From: Corynebacterium sp. ACRPO | GTDB lineage: Bacteria; Actinomycetota; Actinomycetes; Mycobacteriales; Mycobacteriaceae | DNA: 64,000 nucleotides | Assembly: GCF_022347205.1 (NCBI RefSeq) | Contig: NZ_JAKRNE010000002.1 | Span: 248,001 to 312,000, forward strand | Direction of reading: 5' to 3' | Shown here: piece by piece, positions 38,447 through 48,693 of the stretch | Position numbering within the stretch: the stretch's first letter is position 1 | Layout: every line of letters starts with the position of its first letter | Made by a program: the position numbers and the translations under genes | The notes under the pieces: generated by a model | Database searches by the model: none | What the model was told of the DNA's origin: nothing | What the model saw: only the letters and a program-made list of their open reading frames with translations

Positions 38447-38911
38447 ATGGACGAAAGTGTGCACGAGGCACTGTCCTTCAATGAGGAAGTGGAGAACGGA
38501 TCGACAAATCAGTCGAAGACGTTTCTCAATGCTTGCTTCTCTGTTTGTGGGGCGGGCGGTTATGTGGCCTTGAGTCAGTGGGGAGCGGGGGCTTCGATTT
38601 GGATTCTTATTGCTGCCATCGTGATCATTGTTGGAGCAGTGGGGTGGATGGTTGCTAGCCGAAGGGATGTGCGCCCAAGCTACCGTCAGGATCCGTTGGA
38701 ACAGCCGCAGGCGGACAAAAAGTATTACGTAGGTTTCTTTGTCCTATTCTGCCCCATTTTTTTAATTACATTTCTTGAAGGACATTTGATTGCGGCAGTG
38801 GTGGTTTTCACTTTCTGGGGAATCGCGGCATTTTGGGCGTTGCAGTCAGGGGCAATGGATCTGTCCACCCGTAACAATGCAAGTAGCAAAAAGGCGAGCG
38901 GCGATGAGTGA
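38447..38911 (+). CDS. small multi-pass membrane protein paired with a regulator
   Basis: 154 residues. A charged N-terminus (MDESVHEALSFNEE) is followed by three or four membrane segments (FSVCGAGGYVALSQ weak; IWILIAAIVIIVGAVGWMV; YYVGFFVLFCPIFLITFL; LIAAVVVFTFWGIAAFWAL) and a short hydrophilic tail. No recognised family. ATG 38447 is chosen for the strong GAGGAACGAGGAA upstream; longer starts at 38390 or earlier would place the operator inside the gene. Its stop overlaps the regulator start by 8 bp. Confidence 0.72.
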   Translation: MDESVHEALSFNEEVENGSTNQSKTFLNACFSVCGAGGYVALSQWGAGASIWILIAAIVIIVGAVGWMVASRRDVRPSYRQDPLEQPQADKKYYVGFFVLFCPIFLITFLEGHLIAAVVVFTFWGIAAFWALQSGAMDLSTRNNASSKKASGDE

Positions 38912-39218
38912 ACTCGACCCAGTAATCCATCCGCTTAATCGGTTTAAAATTTGTGCGGTGCTCAACGCGGCTGGGGCAGTGGAAGGCGCCATCAACAAGG
39001 AGATGCGCTTTGCGGCGATTCGGGACAAGGTGAATCAGTCTGATGCCACGCTGTCTAAGCAGCTAAGCGCACTGGAAAAAGAGGGGTATATCAGCCGCTT
39101 TCGCGAGTACGGGTCCTCGCGTGGCAAGGACACGGTATGGGTGACGCTCACGGCTAAAGGTAAGGCCGCATTCGATTCGCACCTTGCAGCGCTTAAGACG
39201 CTAGCGGGGCAGGAGTAG
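38904..39218 (+). CDS. winged-helix transcriptional regulator (MarR/HTH_34-like)
   Basis: 104 residues with a single winged-helix domain: FKICAVLNAAGAVE..., MRFAAIRDKVNQSDATLSKQLSALEKEGYI (recognition helix SDATLSKQLSALEK) and VWVTLTAKGKAAFDSHL. It resembles the small HTH_34 regulators in actinobacteria that control an adjacent membrane protein. Translation is coupled to that gene (8-bp overlap). The palindrome over the operon's -10 (38384-38400) makes negative autoregulation likely. Its 3' end overlaps the next, opposite gene by 26 bp. Confidence 0.85.
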   Translation: MSELDPVIHPLNRFKICAVLNAAGAVEGAINKEMRFAAIRDKVNQSDATLSKQLSALEKEGYISRFREYGSSRGKDTVWVTLTAKGKAAFDSHLAALKTLAGQE

Positions 39219-40467
39219 CGGTACTCGTGTTCCGAGTAATGCGCCGGGAGGCATAGAACGCGGCTGCGTAAAGTGCGACGGTCAGTATGGTTAGCCATAC
39301 GAAGTCATCCACCCAGAACTTCTGGTAGCGCTCCATGGCGTGGACATCGACTTGATCGCCCCACCACCACTTAGGAGGGACGGTCAGCAGCATGGCTGCC
39401 CAGGCGATAAGGACGGTCAGGAGGCTGCCCGCAGCCCAACCTGACGGCAGCCAGGTCCAGGCGCGGTAGACAAAGACCGGGATGATGAGCGTGAGCCATA
39501 CCCAGTGGTGCGACCAGGAAACAGGGGAGATGAGGAGGAGGGTGAGGGCGGTGACCAATTGGGCGTCGACAAGCAGATGCTCCTCGCACAGTCGCTTGAT
39601 AAGCCACGCAGCAAAGGCAATAACCACAAGGGAAGCTGCGAGCCACGCAAGGTTGATGGTCAGTCCATTGGCGTCCATGGCTTCCGTAGAGGAATACATG
39701 CGCTGAATGGCTCCCTTGAGGGAACTATTGGACTGGTACTCGGTTGCGACGCCGAAGTCGCCGCCAGAGCCCATATCGAGCAATTTAGAGCTGAAGAACT
39801 CCACGAATGCGTCCCAGCGGAAGGCTGCGGCAAGGAGAGTGGCAGCGACCGCGGAGAGGAAAGCCGTGGCAATCTGCTTCCACTCCTTGCGCATGAGGAA
39901 GTAGAGCAGCATTGCCAGCGGGGTAATTTTGATAGCGGCGGCTAGGCCAATCAAGATACCTTGGGGCAAGAAGCGCTTGCGTGGAACCAGGTCGAGGATA
40001 ACCAGCGTCATCACCACGATATTGATCTGCGCAAAACCATTGTTGAGGTCAACCGGCTCAAAGCGCAAGGCAATGGCCCAGGCAATGGCGGTAATGGGTA
40101 AGAGGAACTCCGGCTTCTTCAGCACCGCCTTGAAGACAAAGTAGAGGCAGACGAGCAGGAGCAGATCGGACAGGACGACCATGATGTCGCCCGCCATATC
40201 GTGGTCAATGCCGTCAAAGGCCGTGAGCGGAACCATGACGAGCGCGCCAAAGGGTGGATAAATGAAGGGAAGTTCAATGTCCCCGGCTAACATGGGTTCG
40301 CTATAGACGGAGCGGTGCTCAAGGAAGGCCTTGACACCCTCGCGGTAGACCACCATGTCAATGGGAAAGTCCGTGATGCGGGTGTCTTGAACAACCTTCC
40401 TGGCACCAAAAATGAGGCCCAGCAGAGCTAAGGCATAACGGAAAAATGGGGTGCGCGCGAGTTTCAT
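39193..40467 (-). CDS. GT87 (DUF2029) polyprenyl-phosphate-mannose-type mannosyltransferase
   Basis: 424-residue GT-C glycosyltransferase with about ten membrane helices. The periplasmic loop after helix 1 has ITDFPIDMVVYREG, where the Asp-Phe pair is typical of GT87 catalytic loops, followed by IYPPFGALVMVPL. Family members (alpha-mannosyl and arabinosyl transferases) build lipomannan, lipoarabinomannan and arabinogalactan in the corynebacterial envelope; which sugar this one adds cannot be told. The ATG at 40467 (MKLARTPFF) follows TAAAGT by 8 nt. A longer start at 40524 is less likely. Confidence 0.85.
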   Translation of the reverse strand: MKLARTPFFRYALALLGLIFGARKVVQDTRITDFPIDMVVYREGVKAFLEHRSVYSEPMLAGDIELPFIYPPFGALVMVPLTAFDGIDHDMAGDIMVVLSDLLLLVCLYFVFKAVLKKPEFLLPITAIAWAIALRFEPVDLNNGFAQINIVVMTLVILDLVPRKRFLPQGILIGLAAAIKITPLAMLLYFLMRKEWKQIATAFLSAVAATLLAAAFRWDAFVEFFSSKLLDMGSGGDFGVATEYQSNSSLKGAIQRMYSSTEAMDANGLTINLAWLAASLVVIAFAAWLIKRLCEEHLLVDAQLVTALTLLLISPVSWSHHWVWLTLIIPVFVYRAWTWLPSGWAAGSLLTVLIAWAAMLLTVPPKWWWGDQVDVHAMERYQKFWVDDFVWLTILTVALYAAAFYASRRITRNTSTATPAPLAS

Positions 40468-40547
40468 CGCAGTACACTTTATGCGATCTGCAGGTAAACG
40501 GGCGTGCACCCCACCGAGGCTCACAGGGATTTAGCAGTTAATCCTGG

Positions 40548-42401
40548 CTAATTCACATGGCCATCGACCACGCGCACCGCGCCGCGATCGGCAGAGGTGG
40601 CCATGGCTGCATACGCACGCAGTGCCTTGGTGATGGGGCGGTTGCGGTTCACTGGAGTCCACGGTTGCTCGCGCTGTTCCTGGGCGGCGCGGCGGCGCTT
40701 CAGCACGTCCTCGTCCACATCCAGGGTGAGTTGGCGCTCGTGGATGTCGATGGTGATGGTGTCGCCATTTTCGATGAGCCCGATAAGGCCCTGGTGGGCC
40801 GCCTCGGGGGAGATGTGGCCGATGGAAAGGCCGGAGGTGCCGCCGGAAAAGCGGCCGTCGGTAATCAAGGCGCATGCCTTGCCCAATCCGGCGCCTTTCA
40901 GGAAGGAGGTTGGGTGGAGCATTTCCTGCATGCCCGGGCCGCCGGACGGGCCCTCATAGCGAATGACCACTACGTCGCCGGGTTGGACTTCCTTATTCAG
41001 GATTATCGATACGGCTTCCTCCTGGGATTCGACCACACGGGCGGGTCCAGAGAAGGTCCACAGCTCTTCTTCAACGCCCGCTGCCTTCACGATGGCCCCG
41101 TCTGGAGCCAGGTTTCCGCGTAGGACAACCAGGCCGCCATCGGAAGAAAAGGCGTGATCGGCGTCGTGAATGCAGCCATTAGCGGCGTCAGTATCGAGCT
41201 CGTCCCAGCGGTTGGATTGGGAAAATGGTTCGGTAGTGCGCACACCGCCCGGCGCGGCGTAGTACAGTTCGCGAGCCTCATCGGTGGCGTGCGGGTTGCG
41301 GATATCCCAGTCATCGAGCCACTGCTCGGCGTTGTCATATAGCGCCGTATGCACCTTCAGGTTCAAGTGCCCGGCGCGGCGAAGCTCTCCTAAGATAGCG
41401 GGGATACCGCCGGCCCGGTGGACATCCTCAATGTGGTAGGTGCCATTGGGTGCGACCTTGGACAGGCAGGGCACGCGGTAGGAGATGTCATTAATATCAT
41501 CGAGGGTGAAATCCACCTCGCCCTCCTGTGCGGCTGCGAGCGTATGCAGGATGGTGTTGGTGGATCCGCCCATGGCCATGTCTAGCGCCATGGCGTTGGT
41601 GAAGGCTTCCTTGGTGGCGATATTGCGGGGGAGAACGGATTCGTCCTCCTCGCCGTAATAGCGGCGGCACATATCGACGATGGTGGAGCCAGCCTTTTCA
41701 AATAGGCTGCGGCGGGCCGTGTGGGTAGCCAGGGTGGTGCCGTTGCCAGGCAGTGCCAAGCCGAGTGCCTCGGTCAGGCAGTTCATGGAATTGGCGGTAA
41801 ACATGCCAGAACAGGAGCCGCAGGTGGGGCAGGCGGATTCCTCTACCTGGGTTAAGTCTTCATCAGATACCGCGTCGTTGGCCGAGGCGGTAATGGCGGT
41901 GATGAGGTCGGTGGGGGCGTGGGCGACGCCATCAACCACGACGGCTTTGCCGGCCTCCATCGGTCCACCAGAGACGAAGATAGTGGGAATGTTCAGGCGC
42001 AGCGCCGCATTGAGCATGCCCGGGGTGATTTTATCGCAATTAGAGATACATACCAGGGCGTCGGCAGTGTGGGCATTGGCCATGTACTCGATGGAATCGG
42101 AGATGATTTCGCGCGAAGGCAGCGAGTAGAGCATGCCGCTGTGTCCCATGGCGATGCCATCATCGACGGCGATGGTATTGAATTCCTTGGGTACGCCGCC
42201 GGCCGCGCGCACGGCGTCGGCGACGATATCGCCAACGTTTTTAAGGTGTACGTGGCCGGGGACGAATTGGGTGTAGGAGTTGGCGATGGCGACGATCGGT
42301 TTGCCAAAGTCATTTTCCTTGGTGCCGGTGGCCCGCCAGAGGGCGCGGGCGCCAGAGGCTTGGCGGCCGACGGTAGTTACTTTTGAACGCAGCGGGAACA
42401 T
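40548..42401 (-). CDS. ilvD: dihydroxy-acid dehydratase
   Basis: IlvD makes the 2-keto acid precursors of valine, isoleucine and leucine, third step of the pathway. 617 residues with Fe-S cysteines in [12 protein letters not shown] and [17 protein letters not shown] (CxxC motif near residue 193). [19 protein letters not shown] and [18 protein letters not shown] in the C-terminal half are family markers. Ribosome binding site GAAGGAAT lies upstream. It is transcribed away from ilvBNC, so control is separate from the attenuator. Confidence 0.97.
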   Translation of the reverse strand: MFPLRSKVTTVGRQASGARALWRATGTKENDFGKPIVAIANSYTQFVPGHVHLKNVGDIVADAVRAAGGVPKEFNTIAVDDGIAMGHSGMLYSLPSREIISDSIEYMANAHTADALVCISNCDKITPGMLNAALRLNIPTIFVSGGPMEAGKAVVVDGVAHAPTDLITAITASANDAVSDEDLTQVEESACPTCGSCSGMFTANSMNCLTEALGLALPGNGTTLATHTARRSLFEKAGSTIVDMCRRYYGEEDESVLPRNIATKEAFTNAMALDMAMGGSTNTILHTLAAAQEGEVDFTLDDINDISYRVPCLSKVAPNGTYHIEDVHRAGGIPAILGELRRAGHLNLKVHTALYDNAEQWLDDWDIRNPHATDEARELYYAAPGGVRTTEPFSQSNRWDELDTDAANGCIHDADHAFSSDGGLVVLRGNLAPDGAIVKAAGVEEELWTFSGPARVVESQEEAVSIILNKEVQPGDVVVIRYEGPSGGPGMQEMLHPTSFLKGAGLGKACALITDGRFSGGTSGLSIGHISPEAAHQGLIGLIENGDTITIDIHERQLTLDVDEDVLKRRRAAQEQREQPWTPVNRNRPITKALRAYAAMATSADRGAVRVVDGHVN

Positions 42402-42455
42402 GGTTTTCAGTCACCATTCCTTCAAGGATGTGTGGGGGGGATGTAGGCGGCGTAT

Positions 42456-42998
42456 TTAGTTTTCGGCCGAAGGCTTGAGCTCGGGGTGGCGCTCGAGGTA
42501 GTCCTCATACTCTTCTTTGCTGAGGAGGACTTGTTGGCCGTCACGGTGGACAATGACCACCTTGTCATCTGCCGCTTCACGGCCCTGGGTAAGGGCGTCA
42601 GGGATGCGGCCGCGGGAGGCCTCCGAAAGTCGCGGGAGCGAGTTAAAGGTAACGCCGGGCAGGCTGTGCTCCGCGCCGGCCTTGGTGCGGGCGAAGGCGC
42701 GGGCGCGTTGGAAGCCGATTCCGGCAAAATCGTCCCATGCGATCTGGATATTTTTCCGGAATGCGTAAGAGATGGCGATTCCAGATTCGGAGACTTTGGT
42801 ACGGGATTTTATGACCCACCACAATCCGAGGATGGGGATTATGAACAGCCATGCGAGGTATTTGGGGGCCCATCCGATGCTCAGCAGAGCAATGGCGGAC
42901 AGGATGAGGATGCCCAAGATATGGTCGCGGGATGGCTTGAAAACCTCTGCCTGGGTGGTGGACTGACGAGGTTTGTTGTCCTTAGGTGGTGGAGTCAT
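42456..42998 (-). CDS. membrane PH-domain protein (CFP6/bPH_6-like)
   Basis: 180 residues. Two membrane helices in the N-terminal third (ILGILILSAIALLSIGW, YLAWLFIIPILGLWWVI), then a PH-like beta domain (KVSESGIAISYAFRKNIQIAWDDFAGIGFQ) and a charged tail. It corresponds to the 'low molecular weight antigen 6' family; in M. tuberculosis cfp6 (Rv3004) also lies next to ilvB1. Function unknown. The ATG at 42998 follows TAGGCT by 8 nt and is preferred to the TTG at 43007. Divergent from the ilv leader. Confidence 0.82.
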   Translation of the reverse strand: MTPPPKDNKPRQSTTQAEVFKPSRDHILGILILSAIALLSIGWAPKYLAWLFIIPILGLWWVIKSRTKVSESGIAISYAFRKNIQIAWDDFAGIGFQRARAFARTKAGAEHSLPGVTFNSLPRLSEASRGRIPDALTQGREAADDKVVIVHRDGQQVLLSKEEYEDYLERHPELKPSAEN

Positions 42999-43117
42999 AG
43001 TGTGCAAGCCTAATTCACTTAGGCGGGCAAGAGCGAACCTATTTTCAGGCGTGTCCCATCACGTGGGAATGTGATCCCAAAAGGGGGTAATCGGCACGTG
43101 CGCAATACCTATCAGTG

Positions 43118-43123
43118 TATAGT
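43118..43123 (+). promoter_or_regulatory. -10 box of the ilvBNC leader
   Basis: TATAGT ends exactly 7 nt before the second ATG (43131) of the leader peptide. Small dyads upstream (TCCCA/TGGGA at 43054-43068 and ATCAC/GTGAT at 43058-43075) may be regulator sites. Confidence 0.6.
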
Positions 43124-43130
43124 CATGTCC

Positions 43131-43172
43131 ATGATCATTATTCGACTTCAGGTAGTACCAACGCGGTGGTGA
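43131..43172 (+). CDS. ilvBNC leader peptide
   Basis: A 13-residue peptide, MIIIRLQVVPTRW, with three Ile, one Leu and two Val codons in eight positions: the control codons for branched-chain amino acid attenuation. If the ATG at 43125 is used the peptide is 15 residues. Placement of the -10 box makes 43131 the likely first base of the transcript, so the leader would be read from a leaderless mRNA. Confidence 0.85.
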   Translation: MIIIRLQVVPTRW

Positions 43173-43238
43173 CCGCGACGACCGATGACGTCGACGCATT
43201 TCGCCCCCGCAGACAGACAAGACCGCGGGGGCTTTGTT
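43162..43238 (+). promoter_or_regulatory. ilvBNC transcription attenuator
   Basis: An early hairpin CGCGGT/ACCGCG (43162-43177) overlaps the end of the leader peptide. A terminator hairpin follows, with perfect arms GCCCCCGC (43203-43210) and GCGGGGGC (43225-43232), then TTTGTTC. Stalling at the Ile/Leu/Val codons would free the region between to form an alternative pairing and allow readthrough. The remaining leader to ilvB (43239-43305) holds only the ribosome binding site (AAGGAG). Confidence 0.8.
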
Positions 43239-43305
43239 CATATCTGGAGCCGGTGCCAATGATGATCAGGACCCGTAATAGACCATTCCAAGGAGCACAT
43301 TAACC

Positions 43306-45156
43306 GTGGTTACGACAACTTCGCCCACGCCCGCTTCGGTGGCTGCAGCCTCACGCGCCCACGCTCCGGAGCGGATGAGTGGTGCCCACGCCATTGTCCG
43401 CACTCTCGAAGACTTGGGAACCGATCTCGTCTTCGGCATTCCAGGCGGTGCTGTGCTTCCTCTCTACGATGCTTTGCACACCTCGACCAAGCTGCGCCAT
43501 GTGCTCACCCGCCATGAACAGGGTGCCGGTCACGCCGCCGAAGGCTACGCCCAAGCTTCCGGCAAGGTGGGCGTATGCATTGCCACCTCCGGGCCGGGTG
43601 CGACCAACTTAGTGACAGCGCTAGCCGACGCCAACCTGGACTCCGTTCCCATCGTTGCCATCACCGGCCAGGTGGGCAGCAATCTCTTGGGAACCGATGC
43701 CTTCCAAGAGGCCGATATCCGCGGCGTGACGATGCCGATTACCAAGCACAACTACATCGTGACGGAGCCGAGCCAGATTCCAGCTGCCATTGCAGCCGCA
43801 TTCCATCTGGCTTCTACGGGCCGTCCGGGCCCGGTCTTGGTGGATATCCCAAAGGACGTGCAAAACGGTGAATTGGAATATTCCTTCCCGTCTACGTTTG
43901 ATCTGCCTGGATATAAACCGACGACCAAGCCCCACCATCGCCAGATCGCGCAAGCGATTGAGCTCATTGTGCAGGCAGAAAAGCCAGTCATCTATGCCGG
44001 CGGTGGTGTCATCAAGGCGGAGGCGGCAAAGGAACTGCGCGAGTTTGCGGAATGTACCGGAATCCCCGTCGTGACTACGCTCATGGCTTTGGGGGCCTTT
44101 CCGGAATCTCATCCGCTGCATATGGGCATGCCGGGCATGCATGGCACCGTCCCTGCGGTTGCGGCCATGCAGCGAGCTGACCTGCTGATTACTATCGGTG
44201 CGCGATTTGATGATCGAGTAACCGGTGATACCTCCACCTTTGCCCCTGAGGCTCAGGTAATTCATGCTGATATTGACCCGGCTGAGATTGGGAAAATCCG
44301 CGAGGTTGCCGTGCCAATCGTGGGTGATGCGCGCAAGGTATTGGCAGGCCTCTTAAAGGAGTACCGCAAGAACTCTGCGGTGAATTCTCCGGAAGTAGGC
44401 CCATGGCGGGACTACCTCGATGGGCTTAAGGAACGGTTCCCTCGTGGCTATGATCCCACTCCGGATGGGCAGCTCAATCCCCAATTTGTGTTGGAAAAGC
44501 TGAGTGAAACCGTCGGTCCTGAGGCTATCTACTGTGCCGGTGTGGGTCAGCACCAGATGTGGTCGGCACAGTTCATTAACTTTGAACACCCACGCTCCTG
44601 GATCAACTCCGGTGGTGCCGGAACTATGGGCTATGCCGTCCCGGCGGCCCTCGGTGCCAAGGCAGCATGCCCGGATAAGGAGGTGTGGGCGATTGACGGT
44701 GACGGTTGCTTCCAGATGACCAACCAGGAGCTCACCACTGCGGCATTGGAGGGCTTTCCGTTTAAGGTTGCTGTCATTAATAACGGCAACCTCGGCATGG
44801 TCCGTCAGTGGCAGACACTGTTCTTTAACGAGAACTATTCCAATACCAAGCTGCGAGAACGAGATGTCTATACCCCGGACTTTGTCCGCTTGGCAGAGGC
44901 GCTAGGATGCGAGGCCATCCGTGTCACCTGTGAGGAAGAAGTGGTGCCGGCCATTGAACGGGCCCGCGCAATCACTGACCGCCCCGTGGTCATTGACTTC
45001 ATTGTTGGTGAGGATGCTCAAGTCTGGCCCATGATCGGCGGTGGGGCGTCTAACGAAGAAATTCAATATGCCCGCGGCTTGCGCCCGCTGTTTGATGAAA
45101 ATGAATCGGCAGCAGAAACTCCTGCCGATATCGACGAGACTATCCAGGAGGTATAG
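43306..45156 (+). CDS. ilvB: acetolactate (acetohydroxyacid) synthase large subunit
   Basis: First common enzyme of valine, isoleucine and leucine synthesis; makes acetolactate or acetohydroxybutyrate with ThDP and FAD. 616 residues. [14 protein letters not shown] and [15 protein letters not shown] (ThDP-activating Glu near residue 75) begin the first domain; [17 protein letters not shown]...NNGNLGMV is the ThDP-Mg2+ motif near residue 465. GTG start with AAGGAG about 9 nt upstream. ilvN begins 2 bp after the stop. Expression should respond to the attenuator. Confidence 0.97.
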   Translation: MVTTTSPTPASVAAASRAHAPERMSGAHAIVRTLEDLGTDLVFGIPGGAVLPLYDALHTSTKLRHVLTRHEQGAGHAAEGYAQASGKVGVCIATSGPGATNLVTALADANLDSVPIVAITGQVGSNLLGTDAFQEADIRGVTMPITKHNYIVTEPSQIPAAIAAAFHLASTGRPGPVLVDIPKDVQNGELEYSFPSTFDLPGYKPTTKPHHRQIAQAIELIVQAEKPVIYAGGGVIKAEAAKELREFAECTGIPVVTTLMALGAFPESHPLHMGMPGMHGTVPAVAAMQRADLLITIGARFDDRVTGDTSTFAPEAQVIHADIDPAEIGKIREVAVPIVGDARKVLAGLLKEYRKNSAVNSPEVGPWRDYLDGLKERFPRGYDPTPDGQLNPQFVLEKLSETVGPEAIYCAGVGQHQMWSAQFINFEHPRSWINSGGAGTMGYAVPAALGAKAACPDKEVWAIDGDGCFQMTNQELTTAALEGFPFKVAVINNGNLGMVRQWQTLFFNENYSNTKLRERDVYTPDFVRLAEALGCEAIRVTCEEEVVPAIERARAITDRPVVIDFIVGEDAQVWPMIGGGASNEEIQYARGLRPLFDENESAAETPADIDETIQEV

Positions 45157-45158
45157 GC

Positions 45159-45677
45159 ATGGCCCCCAGTGACGTTTCCCGGCATACCCTGTCGGTCCTG
45201 GTAGAAGACGTAGAGGGAATTTTGTCGCGCGTGACCGGCATGTTTTCCCGGCGTGGGTACAGCATCATTTCGCTGGTTTCTGCCCAAACGGAAAATCCGG
45301 GGATTAACCGGCTGACCATCGTGGTCGATGCTTCCGAAAGGATTATGGAGCAAGTGACCAAGCAGCTCAACAAGATCGTGCCGGTCATCAAGGTGGTGGA
45401 GCTCGAAGCGGATTCGACCGTGGCGCGAGCCCTGATGCTGGTTAAGGTGGCTGCAAATAATGCCAACCGGCCGCAGGTGGTCGATGCCGTCAATATCTTC
45501 CGTGCCCGCGTGGTAGACGTGGCACAAGAATCAGTGGTGGTGGAGGCTACTGGCACCCCTGGAAAGCTAGCGGCGCTTCTCGATGTCCTGGAGCCATTCG
45601 GTGTGCTCGAGCTGGTGCAGTCTGGTGACGTGGCCTTGGGGCGTGGTCCCAAGGCGATGGCTCCTCCACGAAATTAA
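45159..45677 (+). CDS. ilvN: acetolactate synthase small (regulatory) subunit
   Basis: 172 residues. An N-terminal ACT domain (HTLSVLVEDVEGILSRVTG ... RLTIVVDA) is the valine-binding regulatory domain; the C-terminal half (RALMLVKVAANNANRPQVV) is the second ACT-like domain common to this family. It activates IlvB and gives feedback inhibition. A strong AGGAGGT ribosome binding site lies over the ilvB stop. ilvC follows after 99 bp with its own promoter features. Confidence 0.96.
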   Translation: MAPSDVSRHTLSVLVEDVEGILSRVTGMFSRRGYSIISLVSAQTENPGINRLTIVVDASERIMEQVTKQLNKIVPVIKVVELEADSTVARALMLVKVAANNANRPQVVDAVNIFRARVVDVAQESVVVEATGTPGKLAALLDVLEPFGVLELVQSGDVALGRGPKAMAPPRN

Positions 45678-45743
45678 ATCCCATAATATGGGCATAGCGT
45701 CTCATAGGGTGGTACAGTGTTAGGTGGGACGTTGATTCATTGA

Positions 45744-46790
<1,047 letters not shown>

Positions 46791-46817
46791 GAATAAAAGG
46801 CGGCGTCTGTAGCGCAC

Positions 46818-46853
46818 ACCCACGGTGAACAGGCATGTTTACCGTGGGTTTTG
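46818..46853 (+). terminator. terminator of the ilvBNC operon
   Basis: Arms ACCCACGGTGAAC (46818-46830) and GTTTACCGTGGGT (46837-46849) pair over 13 positions with one G-U, loop of 6, followed by TTTTGCC. Confidence 0.85.
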
Positions 46854-46902
46854 CCTTATTTGTGTCAGGTAAAACTCCGGTGCGGGGAGTAGGATGAGGG
46901 CC

Positions 46903-48693
46903 ATGGGTTTTACGACGCCAAGCTATGATCTCAAAGACCTTTTTGCACGAATTGATCGCGGGGATATCCAGTTACCTGACTTCCAGCGCAGCTATGCCTG
47001 GGATGAAGATCGTATTCGATCTCTTATTGTTTCCGTGCTGCGCGGTTATCCCATCGGCGCGCTCATGGCTCTTGACACCCGAAACGAAAAGATGCGCTTT
47101 CGTCCCCGTGCCCTTGCGGGCGCACCTGACACTGGCGTCGACCCCGGCTTGCTCCTTTTAGACGGGCAGCAGCGCCTGACCACCCTGTATCACTGCTTCA
47201 ACGGCGAGGGCTTTGTAGATACCACTGACTTCCGCAAAAAGAAGATTCACCGCCGCTTCTTTATCGATATTCGCGCAGCCGTACGCGGCAATCTTATGCC
47301 GGATGACGCCATCTTCGCGGTCAATCAAGACGGCAAGATTTGCTCGCACTTCGCACCGGCAATTGAGAGCGAAATCCTAACGCGCGAAGATGCGCTAGAG
47401 AATATGTGCATTCCCGTGGCCTCTCTGCTGAGTGAAGACGGCGTCGGCATGCTTTTTGAACTTGCGGCGAATAAGCAGGAATACAGCGCGGAACTGGCCG
47501 CCTTTAACAATCGCATCATTCGGCCATTGTCCGGTTATGACCTGCCAATGATTCGACTTTCCCGCGAGACGGAGCGAGCCGGCATCGGCTCGATTTTTGC
47601 CCAAGCGAACTCGGCCGGCCTGCAGATGGATGTATTCGATCTTCTTACTGCCGTTTTCGCCTCTGAGGACCCCAGCTTCCACTTGGCCACTGATTGGCAA
47701 GATGTGGAAAAGGACCTGCGTAAGTCCCCAGCCTTGGACGGAATTGGGCGCACCGAGTTTCTTTCCGCAGTATCGCTTCTGGTCTCCGGCGAAAAGGGCT
47801 GTGCCGGTGGCCAGCGCGAGGATATTTTGAAGTTGTCTTTGGCGGAGTACAAGTCGGCGGCCAACGATCTGCGCATTACTTTCCGCGAAGTCTCCGAGTT
47901 CCTCGCGCAGCGCTGCATCCTTAGCATGGACCAAGTTCCGTTTAATGAGCAGATCGTTCCCCTGGCAGTCATCATCGCCCGATTGGCTAAGCGCGGGGGA
48001 GCGCTGTCTACCCAGCAGTCGTGGGACCGCATCAACCAGTGGTTCTGGTGTGGTGTCTTTGGCGAGCTCTACGGTTCTTCTGCGGTGCAGCTGCGCGCTG
48101 CTCGCGACGTCGATGAGGTCACCGAATGGGTAGCCGGTGCTACGGATGAGGCTCCGAAAACTGTCACCGATGCCACCTTCCGTGAATCTCGTCTGCTTTC
48201 CGTAGATGACAAAGACGGTGTCTGGCATGGCCTTTACGCCCTTCTCATGGCGCGCGGCGCGAAGGACTGGCGCACCGGAAAGGCCTTCAATCGCCATACG
48301 TTTGAAGAGCTGAAGCCAGGATTCTTCCCCGTGTTTCCTCTGAACTGGTGCAAGCGCCACGGAGTTGATCCCGTTTTGGCAGAGTCAGTCATGAACTACA
48401 CCCCGATGGGCAAGCGTACCGAGGTGGTGCTCGACGGTTTCGCTCCTAACCGCTACCTACCCCGCGTTCAGTCCAAGTCCATCATGGAAGATGCGCAATT
48501 TGATGAGGTGCTAGCATCTCACGAAATGAATCTGGATTATCTGCGCGCATCACAGCCGCGTGAATTCCTTGCGGATCGCCGCCATAGGTTCTTGGGCATC
48601 GTGGAATATGCTTTAGGTAAACCCGTTATTCGTGATGTGGATGAAACAAACCTTTGTGGTGGAGAGGAAGGTCCGCAAGCTTTTGATCGCTAA
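46903..48693 (+). CDS. stand-alone DUF262 (GmrSD N-domain/ParB-like) protein
   Basis: 596 residues. The N-terminal domain has IQLPDFQRSYAWDEDRIRSL and LLLLDGQQRLTTLYH (DGQQR at about 87-91), the hallmark of DUF262, which in GmrS, BrxU and related systems binds or hydrolyses nucleotides to restrict modified phage DNA. The remaining helical part ends in DYLRASQPREFLADRRHRFLGIVEYALGKPV, a common tail of stand-alone members. I see no HNH (GmrD) nuclease motif. Phage defence is possible but unproven. ATG 46903 follows TAGGAT (46890-46895) by exactly 7 nt. Confidence 0.85.
   Translation: MGFTTPSYDLKDLFARIDRGDIQLPDFQRSYAWDEDRIRSLIVSVLRGYPIGALMALDTRNEKMRFRPRALAGAPDTGVDPGLLLLDGQQRLTTLYHCFNGEGFVDTTDFRKKKIHRRFFIDIRAAVRGNLMPDDAIFAVNQDGKICSHFAPAIESEILTREDALENMCIPVASLLSEDGVGMLFELAANKQEYSAELAAFNNRIIRPLSGYDLPMIRLSRETERAGIGSIFAQANSAGLQMDVFDLLTAVFASEDPSFHLATDWQDVEKDLRKSPALDGIGRTEFLSAVSLLVSGEKGCAGGQREDILKLSLAEYKSAANDLRITFREVSEFLAQRCILSMDQVPFNEQIVPLAVIIARLAKRGGALSTQQSWDRINQWFWCGVFGELYGSSAVQLRAARDVDEVTEWVAGATDEAPKTVTDATFRESRLLSVDDKDGVWHGLYALLMARGAKDWRTGKAFNRHTFEELKPGFFPVFPLNWCKRHGVDPVLAESVMNYTPMGKRTEVVLDGFAPNRYLPRVQSKSIMEDAQFDEVLASHEMNLDYLRASQPREFLADRRHRFLGIVEYALGKPVIRDVDETNLCGGEEGPQAFDR

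Noticed and set aside
43139..43290. Possible extra small gene in the 43.1-43.3 kb gap beyond the leader peptide
   Set aside because: Other short frames run through the attenuator stem and lack a ribosome binding site; the region is fully explained by the leader and hairpins.
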